From JANXVV01 sp038230975 (GTDB taxonomy: Bacteria; Planctomycetota; Phycisphaerae; Tepidisphaerales; Tepidisphaeraceae), in the NCBI GenBank assembly GCA_038230975.1, contig JBBRMF010000307.1:1-6033 (forward strand): a DNA stretch of 6,033 bases. Reading direction: 5' to 3'. Positions 1-5,958 of this stretch are shown here, piece after piece (positions within the stretch are counted from its first letter, which is position 1; every line of letters begins with the position of its first letter). The notes beneath the pieces were generated by a model that was not told the DNA's origin, ran no database searches, and was given only the letters and a program-made list of their open reading frames with translations. The translations under genes were made by a program, and so were the position numbers.

Positions 1-20
1 CAGGATCGAACGTTGTGAAA

Positions 21-49
21 TGGACCGTTCCCCATCTTACGCTTAGAAT
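21..49 (+). promoter_or_regulatory. Candidate sigma-70-like promoter before the tetrapyrrole operon
   Basis: A TGGACC hexamer (21-26, 4 of 6 matches to TTGACA) is followed after exactly 17 bases by TAGAAT (44-49, 5 of 6 matches to TATAAT). Transcription would start near position 56, only a few bases before the ATG at 59, so the mRNA would be leaderless or nearly so. The match is only moderate, and the sequence to the left is not visible. A gene further upstream could end here (in-frame stops at 16-18 and 44-46) and read through, so this is a weak inference. Confidence 0.25.
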
Positions 50-58
50 GACGAGGCT

Positions 59-724
59 ATGCCTGCGGCTTATCCTCTGATGTTAGATGTCGTTAATCGC
101 CTCTCGGTAATCGTTGGCGGTGGGGTGGTGGCGCTGCGAAAAGCAAAAGGCTTGATCGAAGCGGGTGCCGTGCGAATTCGAATGGTGTCCCCCAGTTTTC
201 ATAATGAGATTCCGCGGATCGTTGAAAAAATCGTCGCACGATTTGAGGCAAAACATTTGGAAGGTGCCGGCCTCGTGTTCGCGGCGACCGATTCGTCGGC
301 GATCAATGACGCGGTCATTCGCGAAGCGCATCGTCGCGGAATACTGGCCAGCCGTGCCGACTCGGACAATGACGAGCCAGGAGATTTCACGACTCCTGCG
401 ATCACCCGGCAAGGCCCGGTGGTCATCACAGTCTCAACAACCGGCGCGCCGGCACTGGCGGCAATGATCCGTGATGAGCTGGCCGCGCACGTCAATCCGC
501 AATGGTGTAAGATGGCCGAGGCAATGCAGATTCTTCGGCCAAAGCTTCTTGATTCGACCCAACTGAATGAGGAGCAGCGCCGTGACGCATTCCGCCTGCT
601 GGCGACTCCTGCGGCATTGGCCACGCTCACAGCCGGGGGCGTGGATTTACTCTGGGAGTCGTTGCTTCTGAGGTTCCCACAGCTTGGATCGTCTGGAAAT
701 CCTGTCCGTGCCACGCAAAAGTAG
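59..724 (+). CDS. sirC: Precorrin-2 dehydrogenase / sirohydrochlorin ferrochelatase (SirC/Met8/CysG-N family)
   Basis: This 221-residue cytosolic protein belongs to the family that oxidises precorrin-2 to sirohydrochlorin with NAD+ and, in bifunctional members, inserts iron to make siroheme. The Rossmann domain is at the N-terminus: YPLMLD (5-10), then VIVGGGVVALRK (17-28) with the glycine-rich NAD loop at 20-22. The second family signature, ITVSTTGAPALAAMIRDEL, lies at about 123-141, followed by a helical C-terminal domain (about 145-221). Total length is normal for a stand-alone member. The loop that usually reads like VNVVDD before a (D/S)F..PA motif is here ASRADSDNDEPGDFTTPA (97-114); the catalytic Asp probably corresponds to D103 or D101. 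The ATG at 59 keeps the conserved YPLMLD start. GAGG at 53-56 sits only two bases upstream, so the ribosome site is poor. The stop is two bases before the hemX-like gene, in an operon with hemA. The family call is firm; whether it also chelates iron is not provable here. Confidence 0.9.
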   Translation: MPAAYPLMLDVVNRLSVIVGGGVVALRKAKGLIEAGAVRIRMVSPSFHNEIPRIVEKIVARFEAKHLEGAGLVFAATDSSAINDAVIREAHRRGILASRADSDNDEPGDFTTPAITRQGPVVITVSTTGAPALAAMIRDELAAHVNPQWCKMAEAMQILRPKLLDSTQLNEEQRRDAFRLLATPAALATLTAGGVDLLWESLLLRFPQLGSSGNPVRATQK

Positions 725-726
725 TC

Positions 727-1557
727 ATGCCCACAACCGGCCAACTGGCTTTACTTATCTTCTCAATCGCTCTGTTCGCCATCGGCGGAATACTTTCTGT
801 TGCGCGAACCTGGCTGGACGGGAAGGCACTGTCGTTGCTGGCCAGGCAATGTATGTACTGGGGACTAATTGCCTCTGTCGCCGTGCTGATCTGGCATTCA
901 GCGCAGCGCGCAAGGTGGTTGCCCCTCGATGATAATTTCGATGCCCTGATCTGGCTCGGAATCCTGCTGGCGCTCTTTGTGCTGTACGTGCAGACGACGC
1001 GGCCAATTGTCGGGATCGATTTTTTCCTGATTCCGGTCGTCATTCTGCTGCTGACGGCGGCTGCAGTTTTTGGTCGCCACAAACCGTACCCGTATGTGCC
1101 AAAAACATGGGATTGGGTCCATCGCGCAAGCTCCTACGGCGGGGCGGTCGCGTTTGCAGTGGCCGGCGCGGTCGGGGCGATGTATTTGATCACCAACGCC
1201 AGACTTCGACGCAAGACCAATAAGCCGGGAGTCATGTTTGGCAGTCTGGAACGTCTCGAAAAACTCACGCGCATTTCCGTCACGCTCGGTTTCGCGCTGC
1301 TTACAATCGGACTGATTACGGGAATGATTATCTTTCTTCAGCGTGACCCGGACACGCGCATGGGCGCGTATTGGTTTCTTAATCCGACGGTATTGCTGAC
1401 ATTCTGTGTTTGGGTGATTTATGCATTGGTCCTCCACGCTCCAATCAATCCGACCTTCCGCGGGCGCAAGGCGGCGATGCTGAGCATTCTGGGTTTTGTG
1501 CTGATGATCGCGACCCTTGTCGCCGTGCAATTCATACCGGCGGGAGGCGGACACTGA
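727..1557 (+). CDS. hemX: HemX/CcsA-family integral membrane protein (cytochrome c assembly-like)
   Basis: This 276-residue protein has about eight predicted membrane helices (roughly 7-27, 43-60, 72-90, 97-115, 131-156, 184-204, 222-238 and 250-271). This is the size and topology of HemX and of the smaller CcsA/ResC-like cytochrome c assembly proteins. Candidate heme-ligand histidines are visible: H57 (LIWH), H132 (WDWVHRASSY, a family signature region) and H237 (IYALVLH). SLERLEKL at 173-180 before the sixth helix is also typical. The tryptophan-rich heme-handling motif of CcsA (W..W.WDPKE) is degenerate here, reading GAYWFLNPTVLLTF (213-226), which is closer to HemX than to a true CcsA. 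HemX in Bacillus negatively affects HemA abundance, and its position directly before hemA fits that kind of role. The ATG is two bases after the previous stop and no clear Shine-Dalgarno is seen, suggesting coupling. A cytochrome c maturation role remains possible. Confidence 0.82.
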   Translation: MPTTGQLALLIFSIALFAIGGILSVARTWLDGKALSLLARQCMYWGLIASVAVLIWHSAQRARWLPLDDNFDALIWLGILLALFVLYVQTTRPIVGIDFFLIPVVILLLTAAAVFGRHKPYPYVPKTWDWVHRASSYGGAVAFAVAGAVGAMYLITNARLRRKTNKPGVMFGSLERLEKLTRISVTLGFALLTIGLITGMIIFLQRDPDTRMGAYWFLNPTVLLTFCVWVIYALVLHAPINPTFRGRKAAMLSILGFVLMIATLVAVQFIPAGGGH

Positions 1558-1559
1558 TG
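1542..1559 (+). promoter_or_regulatory. Ribosome binding site and TGATG coupling of hemX and hemA
   Basis: GGGAGG at 1542-1547 lies nine bases before the ATG at 1557. The stop of the preceding gene (TGA, 1555-1557) shares its last base with this ATG. The pair fixes the hemA start at MHRLMLLGLNHST and rules out longer in-frame starts inside the hemX gene. The overlap suggests that terminating ribosomes re-initiate on hemA. Confidence 0.75.
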
Positions 1560-2879
1560 CATCGGCTTATGCTGCTGGGACTGAATCACTCCACCGCGCC
1601 GCTCGCCGTGCGCGAAAAGCTGGCATTCAATCCTGCTCAGCAGCGCGATGCGCTCAAGGCATTTCAGGAGAAGTTTCCAGCTTGTGAGGCTGTATTACTT
1701 TCCACATGCAATCGGGTGGAACTGTACGCGGTCACCGCCACTCATAATTCGCCGGCCTCCGAAGAAGTGCTGACGTTTCTTTCGGCGCTTCGCGGGGTTG
1801 ATCCAAAGCAGTTTCGCGAGCACCTGTATACCAAATCAGATCGCCTGGCGATCGGTCATTTATTCAATGTCGCTGCTTCGCTCGATTCGATGGTGCTCGG
1901 TGAGTCTCAGATTCTCGGGCAGGTACGTGAAGCCTACGACGTCGCCCGCGAGGCGAACACCGCAGGCGCGCTGCTGAATCCATTATTCCAGCGGGCCATC
2001 GCGGTGGGCAAACAGGTGATGACCGAGACGTCGATCGGCAGCGGTCGACTTAGCGTCGCGAGCGTTGCCGTCGACTATGCCAAGCGCATTTTCGAACAGT
2101 TCGATGACAAGACAGTCCTCGTCATCGGCGCTGGGGAAATGGCCACGCTCGTACTGCGAAACTTCTCCGACCTGAAACTCGGCAAGCTGCTGCTCTGCAA
2201 TCGAGACCCTGCCAAAGCCGTCAAACTGGCCGAGGAATTTGGCGGTGAAGCCGCCGCCTTCGACCGACTGGATGAGCACCTCATCGCGGCCGACATCGTC
2301 GTCACCTCCACTGGTGCCAGCCAACCGATCATCACGCGGGCCCGCTTTGAAAAGCTGTTACGGCCGCGGCGATACAAACCCATCTTCATCATCGACATTG
2401 CCCTGCCGCGCGATGTGGAAGCCGCCATTGAAAATCTGGAAAATGTTTATCTTTACAATCTCGATCACCTGCAACAAGTGGTTTCGACCACGCAGTCGCA
2501 GCGGAAAGAGTCGGTCGACGCCGCTCGGAAAATCGTGTCCGATCACGTTCACGACATTATTGCCTGGCATCGCCAACGGCAACTAGGTCCGTTGATTGAC
2601 AGCCTCTATCGCCGATATCACGGGCTTGCGCAGGAGGAGCTCAATCGAACGCTCAACAAGCTTCCGAATATAGGCGAGGCTGAAAAAACACATCTGGAAG
2701 AACTGACTCGACGTATCGTGAATAAGCTTCTGCACGACCCAATCCGCATGCTCAAACATTCCGATCCGCAGCACGGGCCGCCCGCACAATATATGCATGC
2801 GATGGAAAAGCTGTTCGGGCTGGAACATCCCGAGGCTCCCGGCCATGAAACTCCAAGGGATGATTCACCCAAAAGCTGA
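1557..2879 (+). CDS. hemA: Glutamyl-tRNA reductase
   Basis: HemA reduces Glu-tRNA(Glu) to glutamate-1-semialdehyde with NADPH, the committed step of C5-pathway tetrapyrrole synthesis in the cytosol. The 440-residue length is usual for bacteria. The N-terminal catalytic domain shows GLNHSTAPLAVREKL (8-22) and LLSTCNRVELYA (47-58), with C51 as the thioester-forming nucleophile. It continues with HLFNVAASLDSMVLGESQIL (101-120) and GSGRLSVASVAVDYAKR (161-177). The NADPH-binding domain follows with VLVIGAGEMATLVLRNF (187-203), LLLCNRDPAKA (211-221), VVTSTGASQPII (248-259) and IIDIALPRDVE (278-288). A helical dimerisation domain fills about 310-425. The last 15 residues are charged, Pro-rich and probably disordered. 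No key residue appears missing. The gene is the third of a tight cluster with sirC and the hemX-like gene, which supply a siroheme branch and a likely modulator. No other hem gene follows in the window, so hemB, hemC and hemL must be elsewhere. Confidence 0.98.
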   Translation: MHRLMLLGLNHSTAPLAVREKLAFNPAQQRDALKAFQEKFPACEAVLLSTCNRVELYAVTATHNSPASEEVLTFLSALRGVDPKQFREHLYTKSDRLAIGHLFNVAASLDSMVLGESQILGQVREAYDVAREANTAGALLNPLFQRAIAVGKQVMTETSIGSGRLSVASVAVDYAKRIFEQFDDKTVLVIGAGEMATLVLRNFSDLKLGKLLLCNRDPAKAVKLAEEFGGEAAAFDRLDEHLIAADIVVTSTGASQPIITRARFEKLLRPRRYKPIFIIDIALPRDVEAAIENLENVYLYNLDHLQQVVSTTQSQRKESVDAARKIVSDHVHDIIAWHRQRQLGPLIDSLYRRYHGLAQEELNRTLNKLPNIGEAEKTHLEELTRRIVNKLLHDPIRMLKHSDPQHGPPAQYMHAMEKLFGLEHPEAPGHETPRDDSPKS

Positions 2880-2892
2880 GAAGACTAATTCC

Positions 2893-4824
2893 ATGAAGCC
2901 ACGCAGGCACCGCAAATCTCCTGGGCCGCAGGAACCAACGTCGCAAGTGCCGTTCCTGGAACGTCGAGGCACGGTGTTGCTGGCGGTGGTGTCGCTGTTC
3001 TTATTTGTCTTCTTTCTGTACGCAGGGCCGGCGTGGGTGGCGGCCATTTATCGCCTGATCGTCGATGGATCGTTGTTAGTTCTTTGGTTGACGGCAACGC
3101 TCGGCGCAGGCGCGTGGCTTTGGAAGGGCTTTGGTCTTGGCAATGAACCGGTCGGCATCGCAACCACTGCGGCGCTGGGCGTCGGTGCGTTCAGCCTGCT
3201 CACGCTTGGCTTGGGATTGGCGGGTTGGCTGAATCGTGGGTTGGCGATCGTGCTTATCGGAATCGGAATCGTGTTGTTGCTCGTGCGATTTCTGGGTGAT
3301 TCACGTCCAAAAGCATTCGCGCTATCGGTTCGATTGCAGGAACGGGTTGACTGGACAAGTTGGCTCTGGTTGATTGTCGTTCCCTTTTTCGCGATCGCGG
3401 TGCTTGGGGCATTGATGCCGCCGGGGGTGCTGTGGCCGACCGAACCTCATTACTACGATGTGCTGGAATATCATCTGCAAGTGCCGCGGGAATGGTATCA
3501 GGCGGGGCGAATTATTCCGCTGCACCATAACGTGTTTTCATATTTCCCGTTCAATGTCGAGGTTCATTATTTGCTTGCGATGCACGTGCGTGGTGGGCCG
3601 TGGGCGGGAATGTATCTGGCACAGCTGATGCATGTTGCGATGATCGCGCTGTCGGTGGCGGCGGTTGCGGAATTTGTGGGACGCAAAGGAACCGTAGGTG
3701 TGTTGATAGCCGCATCGACACCCTGGCTGACCATGCTTGCTCCGGTGGCGTACAACGAAGGCGGGCTTCTTTTGTTCGGTACGCTGGCCATTGGGTGGAC
3801 GGTGCGAGCGATCGCTACGAGTGAGAATCGAAATCGATTCATGGCGCTTGCGGGAGTGTTGGCCGGCCTTGCCTGCGGTGTCAAGCTGACGGCGGTGCCG
3901 ATGCTTCTGGCCGCGATCCCGGTTGGGTTTGTCATCGCATCGCTGGTGCGCGGTGAGCGTCAATTCCTTCGGCCGGTGGCTTTGTTTGTGCTGGGTGGAC
4001 TCGCCGTTTTTTCACCGTGGTTGATCCGCAATTTCGTTTGGACTCACAATCCGGTTTTCCCGGAAGCGATGTCGATCCTCGGCCGCGCCCATTTCACGCC
4101 GGAGCAGGTTGATCGCTGGCAAATGGCGTATGTTCCACCCGCGACAGAGCGGAGTTTCGAGGCGCGGATTCGTGCCAGTTGGATACAGATTTTCGCGGAC
4201 TGGCGCTACGGATTTGTATTGATCCCTGCCGGGTTGTTCGTCATCGTGCGCGGCGGCAAATGGCGAGATACAATATTCACCGCATCACTGTTACTCATGT
4301 GGCTTTGCTTCTGGCTGTTTTTCACGCATTTGCAGAGCCGCTTTTTCGTGCTGGCGATTCCGGTGCTGGCGATGCTGACGGCTCAAATCCAAGCGCCGAT
4401 TTTCAAGTGGGCAGCCGTCTGCGGCGTGCTGTTTCAAGCCGGCACGGGGCTTCTGAATTTGCACACGAAAGAGATCGGGAATCGACTGGAGTTCTGTCTC
4501 CCCATGGACACCTATCCGACGCCACCCGACACCATAAAAGCGATCGAGGCCGGGCGGGATTTGTGCCTGATCGGGGAGGCCAAGGCGTTCGCCTACGAAA
4601 TGCCGATGTCGCGGCTGCACTATCGAACCGTGTTCGATGTCGACATGCGAGGGCGCGATCCGGTCGATGCCTGGTTCGATGGTTGCTCGCGAAATGAAGG
4701 GACTTCGATCCTGATTGACTACGCAGAATTGCATCGTTTTGCCCGCACGTATTTTGGAATTACACCGCCGGGGAGCGAAGAAACTGGCCGCTTGATGGTG
4801 GATGTCGATGGAACAAAATGGTAA
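2893..4824 (+). CDS. Polytopic membrane glycosyltransferase-like protein (GT-C, family 39/ArnT-like)
   Basis: This 643-residue protein starts with a basic tail (MKPRRHRKS) and has roughly a dozen hydrophobic helices between about residues 26 and 520. A soluble C-terminal domain of about 120 residues probably faces the periplasm. Features resembling lipid-phosphosugar glycosyltransferases are the first extracytoplasmic loop with YDVLEYHLQVPREWYQAGRI (188-207), G.ACGVKLTAVP (327-336), PWLIRNFVWTHNPVFP (375-390) and HLQSRFFVLAIPVLAML (479-495). Acidic residues in the loop after the helix near 160-175 (E184, D189, E192) could supply the catalytic acid, but no textbook DE motif is obvious. In this family such proteins move a sugar from a polyprenyl-phosphate donor to a lipid, glycan or protein. 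The acceptor here cannot be told. The ATG at 2893 is chosen because it lies just after the hemA stop (13-base gap), gives a positive-inside N-terminus and has GAG-AAG at 2878-2883 upstream. In-frame ATGs at 2845 and 2860 would overlap hemA. It is possibly co-transcribed with hemA. Confidence 0.68.
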   Translation: MKPRRHRKSPGPQEPTSQVPFLERRGTVLLAVVSLFLFVFFLYAGPAWVAAIYRLIVDGSLLVLWLTATLGAGAWLWKGFGLGNEPVGIATTAALGVGAFSLLTLGLGLAGWLNRGLAIVLIGIGIVLLLVRFLGDSRPKAFALSVRLQERVDWTSWLWLIVVPFFAIAVLGALMPPGVLWPTEPHYYDVLEYHLQVPREWYQAGRIIPLHHNVFSYFPFNVEVHYLLAMHVRGGPWAGMYLAQLMHVAMIALSVAAVAEFVGRKGTVGVLIAASTPWLTMLAPVAYNEGGLLLFGTLAIGWTVRAIATSENRNRFMALAGVLAGLACGVKLTAVPMLLAAIPVGFVIASLVRGERQFLRPVALFVLGGLAVFSPWLIRNFVWTHNPVFPEAMSILGRAHFTPEQVDRWQMAYVPPATERSFEARIRASWIQIFADWRYGFVLIPAGLFVIVRGGKWRDTIFTASLLLMWLCFWLFFTHLQSRFFVLAIPVLAMLTAQIQAPIFKWAAVCGVLFQAGTGLLNLHTKEIGNRLEFCLPMDTYPTPPDTIKAIEAGRDLCLIGEAKAFAYEMPMSRLHYRTVFDVDMRGRDPVDAWFDGCSRNEGTSILIDYAELHRFARTYFGITPPGSEETGRLMVDVDGTKW

Positions 4825-4903
4825 TTCCGTTCGGCTCGCCGATTGCTCCTAGCAATAGCAATATTTCGCGATAGCGCTTTTTCATCCCCTGGCTCACAAT
4901 GGC
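4825..4903 (+). other. Short intergenic gap with small inverted and tandem repeats
   Basis: This gap separates the glycosyltransferase-like gene from the propeller gene. ATTGCT (4842-4847) and AGCAAT (4851-4856) form a perfect 6-bp inverted repeat with a 3-base loop, and AGCAAT is repeated immediately at 4857-4862. No T-run follows, so this is at best a weak or Rho-type end for the upstream transcript. No convincing promoter was found. Confidence 0.4.
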
Positions 4904-5791
4904 ATGCCTACGGAAGGTGCTGTCACACCAGAACGCGCTGTTTTAGCGGACAAGGATGTTCGCGGATTGAAATATCTCCGCCATCTGCTGCCGCTGTTCG
5001 CATCAACCGCAGGCAAGGAAAAGCCCGATGAACCCACGAGCGGTTATCAGCGCGAAGGTGGAAACTACCGATGGGCGTTCCCCGATGGGATGGAAATCGT
5101 TTTGGCCGAAGGTTGGCAACAACAGGTCGAACACGCCGGCCCGGGGGGAAAGATCAATCTCGCCGCCCAAGCCCTGACTCACAACGACGCCGAAGGTGCC
5201 TTTTCCCCCGACGGCAAGTGCATCTGTTATACATCCAAGGACGGCGACAACCTGGACGTCTATGTGATGCCGTTGCACACGCAGATCGTCCACGGGCCGG
5301 GAGCTTTGACGAACCACGCAAACTATGCGCATCTGCTGCCCGGCAAGCCCATCCGCATCACCACTGCACCCGGTTACGACGGCGGGCCATTTTTCTCCCC
5401 CGATGGCAAACGCCTGGTCTTCCGCAGCGACCGCAAAAGCAATAACCTCCTCCAAATCTTCGTCGCCGATCTGGCGTTCGACACCGACGGAAATATCACC
5501 GGCCTCAAAGCCGAACACCAGATCACCGACGATGCCAATGTCAACTGGGGGCCCTATTGGCACCCCGACGGCAAACACATCATCTACGCCACCAGCAAGC
5601 ACGGGCACACCAACTACGAACTCTACTTAATGCACGATGACGGTTCCCATCAAACGCGAATCACCTACAGCCCTGGTGCGGACGTGCTGCCGGTCTTTTC
5701 CCCGGATGGAAAATATTTGATGTGGACGAGCAAGCGATCCAAGGATCAAACCTCGCAGGTGTTCATCGCAAACTTCGAATTGCCGAAGTGA
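4904..5791 (+). CDS. PD40/TolB-like beta-propeller protein, apparently lacking its N-terminal part
   Basis: This 295-residue protein carries four clear PD40 (WD40-like, TolB-type) blade signatures: FSPDGKCICYTS (100-111), FFSPDGKRLVFRS (163-175), YWHPDGKHIIYATS (218-231) and VFSPDGKYLMWTS (264-276). Between them are the linkers ITTAPGYDGG (152-161) and NYELYLMHDDGS (237-248). Such propellers are usually exported and bind proteins or cell-envelope components; the ligand here is unknown. A full propeller needs six or seven blades, and relatives I recall are longer with a signal peptide and earlier blades. Here the propeller-like sequence seems to begin only around residue 32 (FASTAG), followed by a family-like GYQREGGNYRWAFPDGMEI (47-65). 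Residues 1-31 resemble nothing I know and show no signal peptide. The frame is open back only to a TAG at 4856-4858, and no strong Shine-Dalgarno precedes the ATG at 4904 (another ATG lies at 4899). Residues 119-150 hold an extra loop. The reading frame itself is intact; the gene may be a 5'-truncated remnant. Confidence 0.75.
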   Translation: MPTEGAVTPERAVLADKDVRGLKYLRHLLPLFASTAGKEKPDEPTSGYQREGGNYRWAFPDGMEIVLAEGWQQQVEHAGPGGKINLAAQALTHNDAEGAFSPDGKCICYTSKDGDNLDVYVMPLHTQIVHGPGALTNHANYAHLLPGKPIRITTAPGYDGGPFFSPDGKRLVFRSDRKSNNLLQIFVADLAFDTDGNITGLKAEHQITDDANVNWGPYWHPDGKHIIYATSKHGHTNYELYLMHDDGSHQTRITYSPGADVLPVFSPDGKYLMWTSKRSKDQTSQVFIANFELPK

Positions 5792-5806
5792 ATCGTCAGG
5801 TGGCGT

Positions 5807-5829
5807 GGGCGTCTCGCCCGGTTTTTTTT
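5807..5829 (+). terminator. Intrinsic terminator after the propeller gene
   Basis: GGGCG (5807-5811), a TCT loop and CGCCC (5815-5819) form a perfect 5-bp GC stem, extendable by a T-G wobble. It is followed after two G residues by eight consecutive T residues (5822-5829). It begins 15 bases after the stop codon at 5789-5791 and is well placed to end transcription of the upstream genes. The stem is short but fully GC. Confidence 0.75.
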
Positions 5830-5958
5830 GTCAAAATAAATCTTGTACGCGCTCCATTGTATATTCCCTTTTCGAGGGTAGCGTATCTGGTTCATAGTTC
5901 GAGGTCGGGGGGCAAAAAGCCTTCCAACCTGAAGAATTCAACTTTCGCGGGAGCAGAC
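5830..5958 (+). promoter_or_regulatory. Probable promoter and structured 5' leader of the last gene
   Basis: This stretch lies between the terminator and the final start codon. It has an AT-rich left end (5830-5866), including TATATT (5860-5865) as a possible -10 box, but no -35 hexamer at the right distance, so the promoter is not pinned down. A minor hairpin CCCT...AGGG occurs at 5866-5878. A strong hairpin at 5902-5930 is listed separately. The Shine-Dalgarno GGGAG is at 5949-5953. No known riboswitch consensus was recognised. Confidence 0.35.
5902..5930 (+). other. Strong stem-loop in the leader of the last gene
   Basis: AGGT (5902-5905) pairs with ACCT (5927-5930). After one C/A mismatch, GGGGGGC (5907-5913) pairs with GCCTTCC (5919-5925), allowing two G-U pairs. 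The loop is AAAAA (5914-5918). That gives eleven pairs in a 29-base element ending 28 bases before the start codon at 5959. No T-run follows, so it is not a terminator on the + strand. It could stabilise the mRNA, bind a protein, or be a fortuitous fold. Confidence 0.5.

Noticed and set aside
199..744. Minus-strand ORF of 181 residues opposite the sirC-like gene
   Set aside because: Low-complexity Ser/Arg/Ala composition and complete overlap with a well-supported gene mark it as a shadow.
898..1554. Long minus-strand ORF (218 residues) opposite the hemX-like gene
   Set aside because: Its translation is rich in His, Arg and Gln with no recognisable motif, and it lies wholly antisense to a clear membrane protein gene; it is a frame shadow.
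1410..1556. Upstream extension of hemA within the hemX-like gene
   Set aside because: The added 49 residues do not match HemA, whereas the ATG at 1557 has a good Shine-Dalgarno and gives the canonical GLNHST start.
4179..4697. Plus-strand ORF of 172 residues inside the glycosyltransferase-like gene
   Set aside because: It has an Arg-rich, motif-free translation in another frame of a coherent membrane protein.
4904..4996. Transposase remnant encoded by the first 31 codons of the propeller gene
   Set aside because: The segment gave a vague impression of transposase-like sequence, but there is no definable motif, terminal inverted repeat or target duplication to support it.
4843..5031. Short plus-strand ORF overlapping the start of the propeller gene, considered as a frameshifted N-terminal remnant
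   Set aside because: It contains no PD40 blade motif or signal-peptide pattern and ends in low-complexity sequence, so a simple frameshift does not explain the missing N-terminus.
5003..5608. Minus-strand ORF of 201 residues opposite the propeller gene
   Set aside because: The Val/Gly-rich translation mirrors the PD40 repeats on the other strand, with no motif of its own.
5828..5865. Promoter with TTGTCA (5828-5833) or TTGTAC (5843-5848) as -35 and TATATT (5860-5865) as -10
   Set aside because: The spacings of 26 and 11 bases are both far from 17, so no confident promoter can be assigned.
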